From assembly GCA_040004035.1 (NCBI GenBank), contig JAMPLN010000010.1: DNA of 64,000 nt; one strand, 5' to 3'. The translations under genes were made by a program, and so were the position numbers. This DNA comes from Microcoleus vaginatus_C. GTDB taxonomy: Bacteria > Cyanobacteriota > Cyanobacteriia > Cyanobacteriales > Microcoleaceae. Numbering within the stretch: the first letter of the stretch is position 1; each line of letters opens with the position of its first letter. Of this stretch, positions 18,240 to 26,941 are shown one piece after another. The notes under the pieces are model-generated. The model was not told where the DNA came from. It searched no databases and worked only from the letters and a program-made list of their open reading frames with translations.

Positions 18240-18554
18240 TTATCGGCGGATCTCAAAAGTGCGTGAAGCGGAGCTATCGCCAAGGGAATCGCCCTCCGGG
18301 TCTTCGTATTCCAAAACCAACTCACTAACCGTAGCACCGGTGGGGCCGCGGCGGCACCAACTAATCATTCCTTCCACAGCTTGTTTGGAGCCTTCAAAGA
18401 CAGCCTCGACGCGCCCATCGGGGAGATTTTTTACCCAGCCGCCCAGGCCGAAATACTTTGCTTGATTCCTCGTTGAATATCGGTATCCTACTCCTTGAAC
18501 TAATCCCGAAACAAAAACGCGGACTCTGACGGGGGGCAATGATTGGTTTTGCAT
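18240..18554 (-). CDS. acyP: Acylphosphatase
   Basis: A 104-residue acylphosphatase hydrolysing carboxyl-phosphate bonds. VRVFVSGLVQGVGYRYSTRN contains the phosphate-binding loop (SGLVQGVGYR) with its catalytic Arg. GLGGWVKNLPDGRVEAVFEG holds the catalytic Asn (WVKNLPDG) and family signature. About ten N-terminal and ten C-terminal residues exceed the usual ~90. ATG start. It is convergent with trpF and divergent from the CPBP gene. Confidence 0.95.
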   Translation of the reverse strand: MQNQSLPPVRVRVFVSGLVQGVGYRYSTRNQAKYFGLGGWVKNLPDGRVEAVFEGSKQAVEGMISWCRRGPTGATVSELVLEYEDPEGDSLGDSSASRTFEIRR

Positions 18555-18613
18555 AATAAACGGCTCAACTTACTGCTAACATCTGTTTGAAAATTTTAAG
18601 GATCAGTTTGATT

Positions 18614-19165
18614 ATGTTAAATTTTAGTGCGATGGCGCTGCCGGGATTCCTGATACGCCGCATCACCCTAGCTTTTTCAACTATTCCCGATTTCACTGAT
18701 TGGCTGGTTGCAGCTATGCTCGCGCTGGTTTACACTTCGATCGCTCTTTCCATTGGTTTTTGGTCAGGATTTCTAAAAGTAGACGTGCAAACCTCTCGGC
18801 GTACAATTGTGGGAGTGCTCATTGGCTGTTTGTTAAGTCCGGGCATCACCGAGGAATTATTGTTCCGCGTGTTAATGCTGCCACATCCGTTCGAGAAGGC
18901 TTCTGGCTTAATGCTGTGGTTTTGGGGATGCGCGAGTTTGGCGGTTTTTGTAGTTTACCACCCGCTGAACGCGCTGACTTTTTATCCGGTTGGTCGATCG
19001 ACCTTTATGAATCCAGTGTTTTTGCTACTGGCTGCAATTTTGGGAGTTGCGTGCTCCATCGCATACCTGCAAAGCGGTTCTATCTGGCCTGCGGTGGCCG
19101 TTCACTGGCTAGCAGTGACAGGCTGGCTGTTGCTACTGGGCGGTTACAGGAGGCTGTATGGTTAA
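18614..19165 (+). CDS. CPBP-family intramembrane metalloprotease-like protein
   Basis: A 183-residue polytopic membrane protein (ATG 18614; a TTG at 18587 is possible). The CPBP (Abi/Rce1-like) motifs are visible: EELLFR (EExxxR) near residue 87, VYHPLNAL with a His (second motif), and a C-terminal AVHWLAVTGW (HxxxN-type third motif, with W at the Asn position of the consensus). Four to six hydrophobic helices are present. The family includes Rce1-type CAAX proteases, and bacterial members act in bacteriocin self-immunity or processing. Substrate unknown. Confidence 0.8.
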   Translation: MLNFSAMALPGFLIRRITLAFSTIPDFTDWLVAAMLALVYTSIALSIGFWSGFLKVDVQTSRRTIVGVLIGCLLSPGITEELLFRVLMLPHPFEKASGLMLWFWGCASLAVFVVYHPLNALTFYPVGRSTFMNPVFLLLAAILGVACSIAYLQSGSIWPAVAVHWLAVTGWLLLLGGYRRLYG

Positions 19166-19210
19166 ATGTAAAAAGTCCAGCATCACTATTTTGTCGGGAG
19201 GATCTCAGTT

Positions 19211-20545
19211 GTGGGTATCATAGGAGCGATCGTAGGTTTTTTGGCAGGGGTAGCAGTTGCTTACTGGTTAGTGGAAAAGCGCTTAAAGAAGCAAAAGCAA
19301 GAATACTTGCAGCAAACTCGCAGAATTAGTGAGGAAATAGAATTAGCTCAGATGTCTCGTGTGCAACAAGCTGTCGAATCTCAGCAAGGAGAACGGGAAA
19401 ATCAGCTTAGAAAAGCTACTATCGAACACGAAAATTTACTCAGACAAGTTACTACCCAATACGAAAACCAGCTCAAACAAGTTGCGGCTCAATACGAAAA
19501 TCAGCTCCAACAAGTTCGGGCCGAACGCGACAGTCAGCTCCAACAAGTTTTGGCCGAACGCGAGAGTCAGGTCCAACCACTTGCCACCGTAGACGAGTAC
19601 GAGCTGCGACGACAAATCAGCGAGGAATTAGAAGCCGCTAACAATGCTAGGATGCAGCAAAATATCCAATTTTTGCAAGCAGAACACGAACATCATTTAC
19701 TCAGAGTTGCTGACGAATTGCATCTAAATTATCAAGCTCAGATGGAGCAACATTTGCAAAACCTGCAAGATGAACACGAAATTCGATTGAGGCAAATTGC
19801 CGAGGAATATGAGAACCGAGAGGTTGAGATGCAGTTAAATATGGAGGCTTTGCAAGAGCAATACGAGAGTCAGTTGCAAGCGGCTCACGAGCAGTTGAGA
19901 GAGCACGAAGCTCAGATGCAAGCTACTATCAGATCTTTGCAAGAGCAGTACGAAAGTAATGTACAACAACAAGAAGTCCCCGAGGAGCAGTTCAGTCAGT
20001 TAAATTCAACAGAATTTGCCGAAGGTTTATCACAAGAAGAAGTTTGGCAGGAACTGTCAAGTGAGTTAAATCAAACAGAAGTTGAAGAAGAGTTAAATTA
20101 CACAGATTTTTCGGAACCACAACCAATTGATTTACATCAACCAGCAGTCGAACAACAGCTTCCAATTAACAGACAAGCACCAAGCTATTCCATACCGCAG
20201 TTGATGGGATGTGTTCAAAGTCAGGACAAAGAAACCCGCAAGTTTGCAGCGTCTGCTTTAGGTAAAATGGCTGCTGCTAATGCTCTGAGATCCGAAGGTC
20301 AGCGAGCAATAGAAACCTTGGGAAAATTAGCTCAAGATATTCACCCGGAGGTGCGCGAAGCGGCAGTGGAAGCACTAGCAATGATTAAGTCGGAAAAAGT
20401 GATTCCGCTGCTACAAAAAGCTTTGCGAGATATAGATAGCGGTGTGGCTAAATCGGCAAGTGCTGCGCTCAATAAGTTTAAGTTTTATCCGCGCACTCCG
20501 GCGGCTAAGCCGAAAACTGTTGATGTAAAGAAACCAAAGCGTTAA
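19211..20545 (+). CDS. Membrane-anchored coiled-coil protein with C-terminal HEAT repeats
   Basis: A 444-residue protein. An N-terminal helix (IIGAIVGFLAGVAVAYWLV) anchors it to the membrane. Residues about 22-265 form a Gln/Glu-rich coiled coil made of recurring QYENQLxQV and LQEQYESQLQ units, internal repeats also visible in the DNA. A Glu/Gln-rich linker follows. Residues about 320-430 form HEAT-like helical repeats (FAASALGKMAAANALRSEGQ, VREAAVEALAMIKSEKVIPL, KALRDIDSGVAKSASAALNK). GTG start with GGGAGGA upstream. This looks like a scaffold or tether protein. I do not recognise a specific orthologue. Confidence 0.8.
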   Translation: MGIIGAIVGFLAGVAVAYWLVEKRLKKQKQEYLQQTRRISEEIELAQMSRVQQAVESQQGERENQLRKATIEHENLLRQVTTQYENQLKQVAAQYENQLQQVRAERDSQLQQVLAERESQVQPLATVDEYELRRQISEELEAANNARMQQNIQFLQAEHEHHLLRVADELHLNYQAQMEQHLQNLQDEHEIRLRQIAEEYENREVEMQLNMEALQEQYESQLQAAHEQLREHEAQMQATIRSLQEQYESNVQQQEVPEEQFSQLNSTEFAEGLSQEEVWQELSSELNQTEVEEELNYTDFSEPQPIDLHQPAVEQQLPINRQAPSYSIPQLMGCVQSQDKETRKFAASALGKMAAANALRSEGQRAIETLGKLAQDIHPEVREAAVEALAMIKSEKVIPLLQKALRDIDSGVAKSASAALNKFKFYPRTPAAKPKTVDVKKPKR

Positions 20546-20860
20546 GCATTTACGAGCATAAATAAATATAGCAATTGTCAATTGTCTACCACACAGTAGG
20601 GATACAACATTGTTGTGTCCTTACCGAGGTGCTGTATTTCACTCAATTTCGATTACTACTACAAACTTGGGAGGTTGGGTTGAGGAAAGAAATCAAACTC
20701 AATTATTCGATCGACAACTCGCCCAATCCTTAGCAGCAATCACCGACACCCCCCAGCCGAGGCCGATAGGGTTGATGATTCTCTGCCAACGGCTTTGGCG
20801 GCAATTTCGTCGCACAAAATCTATTTCAGACTGTGGGTTAACTGATCTGTTGCACTATTG
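20546..20860. other. Convergent intergenic stretch with possible gene remnant
   Basis: An 84-codon plus-strand frame (20610-20864) reads NLGGWVEERNQTQLFDRQLA in its middle, but has only a TTG start and no ribosome site, and overlaps the Omp85 stop. A short inverted repeat (GATACAACATTGTTGTGTCC) is at about 20600. I see no supported gene; it may be a decayed fragment. Confidence 0.4.
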
Positions 20861-22789
20861 TTAAAATCGCTGCTTTGTACCGAGTATAAATTTGAGGTCG
20901 CCAGAGTCGCTAACACCCACATCTAAGCGAATTAATCCAAAGGACGATCGCACCCTTACACCCACCCCAACACCCGCCCCAGTCCCCGGTTTGTCCCTGA
21001 CTACCGCCGGTTTTCCGAGTACACTATCTCCTGTGCCCAAATCCGACGCAAAATCAACAAATATCACGCCGCCGACATCCTGACCCACAGGAAACCGATA
21101 TTCGCCGGAAGCTAAAAAATAACTCCGGCCACTGCCAATATCCCCGCTATCGTAACCCCGCACAGAATTGCGGCCGCCGAGGCGAAAAGCTTCCGTTGGT
21201 GGCAAATCCCCGATTACCGTCCCCGCTTGCAAGTTAAAAGCCAGCATTTCGGGCAAGGCTTCGGACTCGCTGATGCCCAACAAACTTACTGGCACATACT
21301 GTATATAATTTGCCAAGAGCCGGTTACTCACAATGTTCCCTCGACCCAGAGGTATCGACTGCTCGGTGCTGAGGCTGAGAATCGAGCCGCTGGTGGGGTT
21401 GAAGGGATTGTCCCGCCGATCGAGCATCGCACCCAAAGAAACAGTGTATAACTCGTCAACGCCGCTGCCGCTGAATGTGAGAGGATTGCCGAGTTCGTCG
21501 CGGCGGGCGATATTTAAGTTGCGATCGCGCGTACTGATATTTGTATAATTGAGCCCCAAAGTCGATTGCCAATCGCCCAAAGGTCTGGTAAACCTGAGAT
21601 TTCCGCCCCTCCGAATTTCCCGAACTCGGTTCCCGTTGGGCAAATCAATATCTTTGTTGAAAATTTCCGATATTCTGCGATCGCCAAAAGCTCTCACACT
21701 GTATCCCAAACGGTCTTCGGCGGCAACGTAAGGGCTGACAAACTGGACATCGTACTGGATACCTCGGAGGCTGGGCTGAAGTTCCACCGCCAGCCGCTGC
21801 GGGGTTGTTCCGAAAGTTCGATCGGTATAGGAAAGAGGAACAGCAACGCCAACATCATCACTAAGACTCGCACTCACGCTAAAAGAGCGAGCAGATCGCT
21901 CTTGAACGTTGTAGATTACATTAACATCCGTCCCAACTTCTTCGATCGAAACCGTAACCTTGTCAAACAATCCCAATTGCTGCAACTGCTGCAAGTCCGA
22001 TCGTACAACTTCCCGGCTGTAGTTATCCCCCGCCTTGAGTTTGAGTTCGCCTCGGATAAAATCTTCCGAAATTCTGCCCTCAACCGGATTCCCTTTTTTA
22101 TCAACAGCTTCGCCTCGGGAATTGACAAAGCGAATTTTCACCTCTGCAACGTAAACACCCTCAGCATTGCCCGCTTGAGTGATGTGTAGAGTACCGCCTA
22201 GCTGTCGGGCGTTGCTGTTTACGGCTTCGGGGATTTCGGCGTTGGCCGCGATCGTCGCCGGAGTTTTTAACAGAGATGTAAAATCTTTATTGTGGCTGGA
22301 CTTGAGAGAGAGAGATTCCCTAGGGGATAGCTGCGCCGCGCGTACTTCTGGAGAAGCTGCGAGCTCATCCGATGCCGGCAAATCCCGCACAGTTGGGTTC
22401 ACCTCATCCGATTGGTGACTATTTAAGACTGGAACCGATAACAAATGTCGCTTGTCATCGAGTCTAGATCCCCCTAAATCCCCCTTAATAAGACCCACTT
22501 TGAGCATATTTCTTGTCCCCCCCTTATTAAGGGGGGTTAGGGGGGATCTAGACTTCGCTACAAACAACAGAGATGGTCGGTTTGACGTTAAGTTGTCACC
22601 AATGACCTCATCCTCCTCTCTCTGCGTCCTCTGCGCCTCTGCGGTTCCCTCTCTAAACTCCGCCTCAGTCGGTGTGGCACTCGGATCGATCGCCCGCGCT
22701 GCCAATTCGCCGCCAGCCAGCGCAGCCAAAGTCAAAAATGCAATAATCGGAATTCGCATAAAAATAAAATTCAAGCACACCCAACGCAT
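20861..22789 (-). CDS. Omp85/BamA-family outer membrane protein with translated repeats
   Basis: A 642-residue outer membrane assembly/translocation protein. A signal peptide is present whether the start is ATG 22789 or ATG 22759 (IIAFLTLAALAGGELAARA). Residues about 45-165 are low-complexity and contain two translated interspersed repeats (see 22463-22552 and 22617-22646). A POTRA region follows, including EVVRSDLQQLQQLGLFDKV. Then comes the Omp85 barrel (about 305-642) with the FRLGGRNSVRGYDSGDIGSG loop 6 motif (RGY-type) and a C-terminal aromatic TKQRF. Related to BamA/Toc75; shorter than typical cyanobacterial Omp85 (about 800-860 residues with three POTRA), so probably a paralogue with one or two POTRA. 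It is convergent with the coiled-coil gene. Confidence 0.9.
   Translation of the reverse strand: MRWVCLNFIFMRIPIIAFLTLAALAGGELAARAIDPSATPTEAEFREGTAEAQRTQREEDEVIGDNLTSNRPSLLFVAKSRSPLTPLNKGGTRNMLKVGLIKGDLGGSRLDDKRHLLSVPVLNSHQSDEVNPTVRDLPASDELAASPEVRAAQLSPRESLSLKSSHNKDFTSLLKTPATIAANAEIPEAVNSNARQLGGTLHITQAGNAEGVYVAEVKIRFVNSRGEAVDKKGNPVEGRISEDFIRGELKLKAGDNYSREVVRSDLQQLQQLGLFDKVTVSIEEVGTDVNVIYNVQERSARSFSVSASLSDDVGVAVPLSYTDRTFGTTPQRLAVELQPSLRGIQYDVQFVSPYVAAEDRLGYSVRAFGDRRISEIFNKDIDLPNGNRVREIRRGGNLRFTRPLGDWQSTLGLNYTNISTRDRNLNIARRDELGNPLTFSGSGVDELYTVSLGAMLDRRDNPFNPTSGSILSLSTEQSIPLGRGNIVSNRLLANYIQYVPVSLLGISESEALPEMLAFNLQAGTVIGDLPPTEAFRLGGRNSVRGYDSGDIGSGRSYFLASGEYRFPVGQDVGGVIFVDFASDLGTGDSVLGKPAVVRDKPGTGAGVGVGVRVRSSFGLIRLDVGVSDSGDLKFILGTKQRF
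22463..22552. repeat. 90-bp inverted-repeat element inside a coding region
   Basis: The arms TCTAGATCCCCCTAAATCCC (22463 on) and GGGGTTAGGGGGGATCTAGA (to 22552) are complementary over about 30 bp with few mismatches. The element is exactly 90 bp (30 codons) and is read through in the Omp85 gene as SRSPLTPLNKGG...LIKGDLGGSRL. This GGGGG-rich palindrome type is a well-known cyanobacterial interspersed element. Confidence 0.85.
22617..22646. repeat. CTGCGTCCTCTGCG repeat inside the Omp85 gene
   Basis: The stretch CTCTCTGCGTCCTCTGCGCC and following TCTGCGGTT is the same element family as 11282-11314 (opposite orientation). Translated in the Omp85 gene as EAQRTQREED. It sits upstream of the 90-bp element in the reading direction. 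Confidence 0.75.
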
Positions 22790-22827
22790 ATTACCCAAAA
22801 CCGGGCCCCCTGCATAATTAGCCGAAA

Positions 22828-22861
22828 AGAAACCCGGTATTTTTGAAGATACCGGGTTTCT
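22828..22861. terminator. 13-bp perfect hairpin upstream of the Omp85 gene
   Basis: AGAAACCCGGTAT pairs with ATACCGGGTTTCT around TTTTGAAG. It lies between the Omp85 start and the small gene at 22927. As the small gene is on the same strand and upstream of Omp85, it may end that gene's transcript. The AACCCGG palindrome is also a common interspersed repeat; a fragment of it is at about 28303-28322. Confidence 0.5.
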
Positions 22862-22926
22862 GGGATGCTGAAATTTGGGAAAGTTCGATCGCGGGCGATC
22901 GTAAATTGGGGAAACCGAAAATTTGT

Positions 22927-23127
22927 TTAAATAGCTTGGCGAGAAACTCGTTTCTCAAAATGAGCCTGAGTCTGCTGCAACAGTTGTTCGCGACTATCCT
23001 TAGCGGTGGTAATGGTAGGGAGCAAGTTGCGAGCTTGTAACGTCATGTGAAGCTGTAGGTGTGCTACGTACTCACTGACATCTTCGCGAAGAGAGCAAGC
23101 CGGGTACTGTTTTAAAGTAGAGTTCAA
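22927..23127 (-). CDS. Small conserved-looking hypothetical protein
   Basis: A 66-residue ORF with TTG start 8 nt after GGAG (GCAGGAGAACAC-TTG). Its amphipathic, Gln/Leu-rich sequence (VSEYVAHLQLHMTLQARNLL; LLQQTQAHFEKRVS) looks helical and has no membrane segment or Cys cluster. No family recognised. The good ribosome site is the main support. It is divergent from the hydrolase gene. Confidence 0.5.
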   Translation of the reverse strand: MNSTLKQYPACSLREDVSEYVAHLQLHMTLQARNLLPTITTAKDSREQLLQQTQAHFEKRVSRQAI

Positions 23128-23285
23128 AGTGTTCTCCTGCTTTGAGTTTGTAGAATTTTCTAATAATCATAGAGAATATCATGGTCTATTTCTAAGTGTG
23201 TACTCCGTAATGAAGTTTAACGTTTGGACTGCTTTTTTGTTACAATTATTTACAAAAATTTCTTACCTATCAGGAGTCGATCCCC

Positions 23286-24116
23286 ATGCAGTCTCAAGCC
23301 CTTGTAGGACACAAGCACACATTAAGTACATTTGTCAATAGCACCCCCCAAACAGCCGCCTACCTCGACATCGGGTGCGGCAGACCCTTATTGATGCTGC
23401 ACGGTTTCTTCGGAGAAAAGACTTGCTGGCTGCCATTAATTGAGTTATTGCAATCTCAGTTTCGGTGCATCAGTTTAGATATGTTGGGTTTTGGAGAATC
23501 CAGTAAACCAGAAATCCGCTATGACGTAGCTGTAGAAGTTGATTTTGTCCGGCAAGTTGTAGAACAACTAAATATCGAACCCTGCTGCATCATCGGACAT
23601 TCTTTTGGCGGTTGGGTAGCATCTGCATATTCCCTCAAATATCCTAATTCTGTTAGCAGTTTAGTGTTAGCAGCACCAGCCGGAATTCGGGACGACAGTT
23701 TTTGCGGTCAATACGATGCTTTGCGGCCGCTGCTGTGGGAAACCCCAGCCGTTGATTGGGCCTTGCACTTGGCAAAACCTTTTGCGAGTTTAGCTGGAAA
23801 AAGTGAGAAATTGCAGCAAATTTCCGGGTGGCGCAGGGAGTTAATGTCTCAACCAGTAGCAAGGTCATTTTTAATGAGTCGGATGCGACCGGAAGACGCA
23901 GTTGATACAGTAGAAAAAGAAATTCACCAATTGCAAATTCCTACCTTAGTTATCGCAGCAGATAGCGACGAAACAATTCCTTTATGGCACTGTGAAACCT
24001 ACGCTAAGGAGATACCGGGGGCAGAGTTAGTAATTATTCCCAATGCGGCTCACGGGTTGCCGCAAACTCAAGCTCAAATTATGGCGAAGTTGACTTGTAA
24101 ATTTTTGAATAGTTAA
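23286..24116 (+). CDS. Alpha/beta hydrolase
   Basis: A 276-residue alpha/beta hydrolase. LLMLHGFFGEKTCW holds the oxyanion HG loop; GHSFGGWVAS carries the nucleophile Ser; DSDETIPL supplies the acid Asp; NAAHGLP carries the catalytic His. The cap region is between about residues 130 and 200. Substrate unknown; the family includes esterases, lactonases and haloalkane dehalogenase relatives. ATG with CAGGAG 10 nt upstream. Confidence 0.92.
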   Translation: MQSQALVGHKHTLSTFVNSTPQTAAYLDIGCGRPLLMLHGFFGEKTCWLPLIELLQSQFRCISLDMLGFGESSKPEIRYDVAVEVDFVRQVVEQLNIEPCCIIGHSFGGWVASAYSLKYPNSVSSLVLAAPAGIRDDSFCGQYDALRPLLWETPAVDWALHLAKPFASLAGKSEKLQQISGWRRELMSQPVARSFLMSRMRPEDAVDTVEKEIHQLQIPTLVIAADSDETIPLWHCETYAKEIPGAELVIIPNAAHGLPQTQAQIMAKLTCKFLNS

Positions 24117-24308
24117 GAAAAACTGTGCAATAAGCCGAATCATAAAAATTGTGATAAGCCACCAATTGAAAATAATTGTGTTTTAGTATACTACTTTATT
24201 AGGAAATACAGAATATATTGATTAGTGTCTTGTACAATTATTTTTATGGCTCTTAAATCTTGTGTCAGCAGGAGCTACAGACATTTAGTTGAGTCGGGGG
24301 TATTACCA

Positions 24309-25727
24309 ATGGCAGCACTGAGCAACTACTTTAATCTGGAAGAAATTACGACTGCCAGAAAAATTAGTGCTGCGGTAATTAACATCAGCGGCCGCCAGCG
24401 AATGCTTTCCCAACGAACGGCTTTTTTTTGCATGAGGTTAGTTTGCTCTCAGAATGGGGTAGAAAGATCCAAACTGCGGGGGAATTTGTTAGAGGCGATC
24501 GAGCTTATGGAAAAATCGCACCGCGACTTAATTAATATTGGCAGCAGCGTCAACTTAGTGAGTCCCCCTTCACCCGCCCTCAAGGCAATGTATTTTGAGC
24601 CGCCACTGTATTTAGACAAACAAGTGCGCGCATATATCGATCGAATAAAAGCACTGGTGCAAGTTCCTGATGCCGAACTCATGCTGGAAAACCCGCACCT
24701 GCTGTACATTGTCGAAGCAGCGGGCGGCGACTTGCTAGAAGCTTTCGATGCCGTGGTGAGTCAATACCAGCAAGAAAGCGAAATCGAACAATTTGAAATC
24801 GACCTTAAACAGGTTGAACTTTATCAAGAAAGTTGTGCTGCTACCTCGAAAGCGGAAGCTCAAGCCGCCCAGCTCGATCGCGCACTTTGCGAACTAAAAC
24901 AAACTCAAGCTCAACTCCTCCACAGCGAAAAAATGTCTTCGCTGGGGGCGCTAATGGCTAGTATCGTCCACGAAATTAATAACCCAGTTAGTTTTATTTA
25001 CGGCAACTTGAGCCATGCCGCAATTTATACTCAAGATTTGTTGAACCTGCTGTGTCTCTATCAAGAATGCTATCCCAATCCCTGTCCCGAAATCACAGCT
25101 AAAATCGAAGAGATAGATCTTGGTTTTCTAGTTGAAGACTTGCCTAAAGTTATCTCTTCAATGCAAATGGGTTCCAATCGCATTCGCGAAATTGTCAAAT
25201 CTATGGGCAACTTTTCGCGAACCGATAACAGTCACATGACCATGTGCGATTTGCACGACAGCATTGACAGCACCGTGTTAATTTTGCGAAACCGTCTCAA
25301 TTCTCAAATAGACCGTCGCGACATTCAAGTAGTTAAAAATTATGGAAAATTGCCTCTTGTAGAGTGTTATTCAGGACAGCTAAATCAAGTATTTATGAAT
25401 CTAATTACCAACGCGATCGATGCTTTGGACGAAGTATCACAAAATCAGCCCTATGCTGCGCTAAAAATTTTTATCACCACAGAATTAGCGGGGCCCGATC
25501 GCGTGAGAGTGCGGATTGCTGACACGGGAACTGGAATGACACCAGAGATAAAAGAACGAATGTTCGAGCAGTTTTTCACCACCAAGGAAATCGGTAAAGG
25601 TACCGGTTTAGGATTGTCTATTGTCTACAAAATCTTAGTAGAAAATCACCGAGGATCGCTTCGGTGCGAGTCGGAACCCTGCAAGGGAACCGAGTTTATC
25701 ATTGAACTGCCGATCCAGCAAACTTAA
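24309..25727 (+). CDS. Histidine kinase with PilJ-like sensor domain
   Basis: A 472-residue protein from ATG 24309; an in-frame GTG at 24225 and ATG at 24246 are alternatives without ribosome sites. The N-terminal region (about 15-160) is a PilJ/type IV pilus MCP-like domain (AAVINISGRQRMLSQRTAFF signature, the same fold as NIT-type sensors) without a membrane segment, so it should sense in the cytoplasm. A short coiled coil (LDRALCELKQTQAQLLHSEK) leads to HisKA with SIVHEINNPVSF (H221), followed by HATPase with N-box FMNLITNAIDAL, the ADTGTGM box and GKGTGLGLSIVYKI. No receiver is fused and no response regulator gene is adjacent. The substrate sensed is unknown. Confidence 0.9.
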   Translation: MAALSNYFNLEEITTARKISAAVINISGRQRMLSQRTAFFCMRLVCSQNGVERSKLRGNLLEAIELMEKSHRDLINIGSSVNLVSPPSPALKAMYFEPPLYLDKQVRAYIDRIKALVQVPDAELMLENPHLLYIVEAAGGDLLEAFDAVVSQYQQESEIEQFEIDLKQVELYQESCAATSKAEAQAAQLDRALCELKQTQAQLLHSEKMSSLGALMASIVHEINNPVSFIYGNLSHAAIYTQDLLNLLCLYQECYPNPCPEITAKIEEIDLGFLVEDLPKVISSMQMGSNRIREIVKSMGNFSRTDNSHMTMCDLHDSIDSTVLILRNRLNSQIDRRDIQVVKNYGKLPLVECYSGQLNQVFMNLITNAIDALDEVSQNQPYAALKIFITTELAGPDRVRVRIADTGTGMTPEIKERMFEQFFTTKEIGKGTGLGLSIVYKILVENHRGSLRCESEPCKGTEFIIELPIQQT

Positions 25728-25764
25728 GCAATTTACTAATCATCCAAATTTATCTATGTTAACT

Positions 25765-25860
25765 GTGGCACGGGCGTCCCGCCTGTGTTAACTGTGTGTG
25801 GCACGGGCGTCTCGCCTGTGTTAACTGTGTGTGGCACGGGCGTCCCGCCTGTGTTAACTG
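25765..25860. repeat. 33-bp tandem repeat, three copies
   Basis: Unit start points 25767, 25800 and 25833 (GGCACGGGCGTCCCGCCTGT, then GTTAACTGTGT). Each carries a short palindrome, ACGGGCG..CGCCTGT. The second copy has one substitution (GTCTCG). It lies between convergent genes. Confidence 0.9.
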
Positions 25861-25881
25861 CAATTAAAATTTACACATATC

Positions 25882-26235
25882 CTACGCTAATTCCAGCTTC
25901 AAAGTTGGCAACAGCTTTTCTAAATTTCTGAGAGATTTCTGTTGCCAAGGAATATCATTTGAACCCAATACCAAAAGTTGAATCGTTTTCTTTTTCCTGA
26001 CGCTAATCACAAATTTAGACAGCATACTGATACCAGAACTGTTAACAAATTCCAATTGTTTTAGGTTTAAGGTAATAGTAGGAGGTTCGCCATTGGCGAC
26101 CTCATCTAACAATTCGGCTATGGGTGCATACTCTGGAGGGCCACTCAGGCTAAGTTCGCCTTGGAAAGTGAGTGTGATTGATTCGGGATCGTACTGAATA
26201 CTGTAATCTTCACCTTTAATTTCTTGAATGCCCAT
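25882..26235 (-). CDS. STAS-like regulator (slr1659 superfamily)
   Basis: A 117-residue single-domain protein with a STAS (anti-sigma factor antagonist) pattern: ITLTFQGELSLSG strand, ITLNLKQLEFVNSSGISMLS with the Ser/Ser-Gly phosphorylation loop, then a helix and LLVLGSNDIPWQQKSLRNLE. It matches the slr1659-type regulators of cyanobacteria, which are paired with slr1658-type ATPase-like partners. The phosphorylatable residue is likely one of the Ser in NSSG. Encoded downstream of its probable partner (66-nt gap). Partner and output are inference. Confidence 0.85.
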   Translation of the reverse strand: MGIQEIKGEDYSIQYDPESITLTFQGELSLSGPPEYAPIAELLDEVANGEPPTITLNLKQLEFVNSSGISMLSKFVISVRKKKTIQLLVLGSNDIPWQQKSLRNLEKLLPTLKLELA

Positions 26236-26301
26236 TGTGATTTTGTTTCCTGAGTAAAATATTGCGATCGCACAAGAGAGTAAATATGGAAATGCTAGAA
26301 A

Positions 26302-26910
26302 CTAGACCATAATTTGAACCACAGTCGTAACAATGATGGTATCACTATCTGGTCTGCGATCGAATTTCCAACCTATCTTAGCTGAATAGTCATTAATCAT
26401 CGTCAGCAATCCCAATCCCGAGGTATCGCTTTCAGCTTCCGCATTCTTTTCAAGCTGCTGCAAATAAAGTTCATTTGGATCGGAATCGAGAATTTCTCCA
26501 ATAAACTCCCTCAACTTCTTAGCCCCTTCTGGATTGACACTATTACTGGCAAAAATTACCGCCGTCACCTCTGTTTCACCAATAAAGTGTATGCCAAATT
26601 TGACTTTGTAATTAATATCATCCTTATTAAATTTTATCGCATTTTCTAACAGTTCGTTGGCTACGTAGCTCACAGCTCCCTTGCTTTCTTTGATCCGTTT
26701 CTCGCTCCTAGCATCCTCCTCATCCACCGGTAGAAAGCTAGACAAATAATCGGCTACAAAATGAGCTGAAAGGCGGTTGTTGCGCCAGCGCTGTTTGATG
26801 GGGCGAGAACTGGGGGTAAATGTAAGTTCTAGGGAGTCGTGTTCAGGAGGAAATTCTTCAATGAATTCTCCAAAGATTTGTGTCATTGTTTTTAAGCTTC
26901 CAGATGTCAT
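26302..26910 (-). CDS. HATPase-like regulator (slr1658 superfamily)
   Basis: A 202-residue protein from ATG 26910, which has GAGGGAGA upstream; a longer frame to 26970 is unlikely. It shows a GHKL ATPase-like pattern: SYVANELLENAIKFNKDD (N-box with NE..NAIKF), then DTSGLGLLTMINDYSAKIGW (G2-like). The middle is an extended insertion around FIGEILDSDPNELYLQQLEK. It is the slr1658-type partner of the STAS protein just downstream, by analogy with anti-sigma kinase/antagonist partner switching. Whether it phosphorylates the STAS protein is inference. The 5' gene (cyclase) is 31 nt upstream. Confidence 0.85.
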   Translation of the reverse strand: MTSGSLKTMTQIFGEFIEEFPPEHDSLELTFTPSSRPIKQRWRNNRLSAHFVADYLSSFLPVDEEDARSEKRIKESKGAVSYVANELLENAIKFNKDDINYKVKFGIHFIGETEVTAVIFASNSVNPEGAKKLREFIGEILDSDPNELYLQQLEKNAEAESDTSGLGLLTMINDYSAKIGWKFDRRPDSDTIIVTTVVQIMV

Positions 26911-26941
26911 GATTTTTCTCCCTCTAATTGATGTATTAATG

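Noticed and set aside
20610..20864. 84-codon ORF convergent with the Omp85 gene
   Set aside because: TTG start without ribosome site and no family recognised; described as a possible remnant only.
22452..22817. 121-codon plus-strand ORF
   Set aside because: Shadow of the Omp85 gene and its palindromic repeats on the opposite strand.
25765..25860. Possible CRISPR array
   Set aside because: The 33-bp units are contiguous, with no unique spacers and no cas genes.
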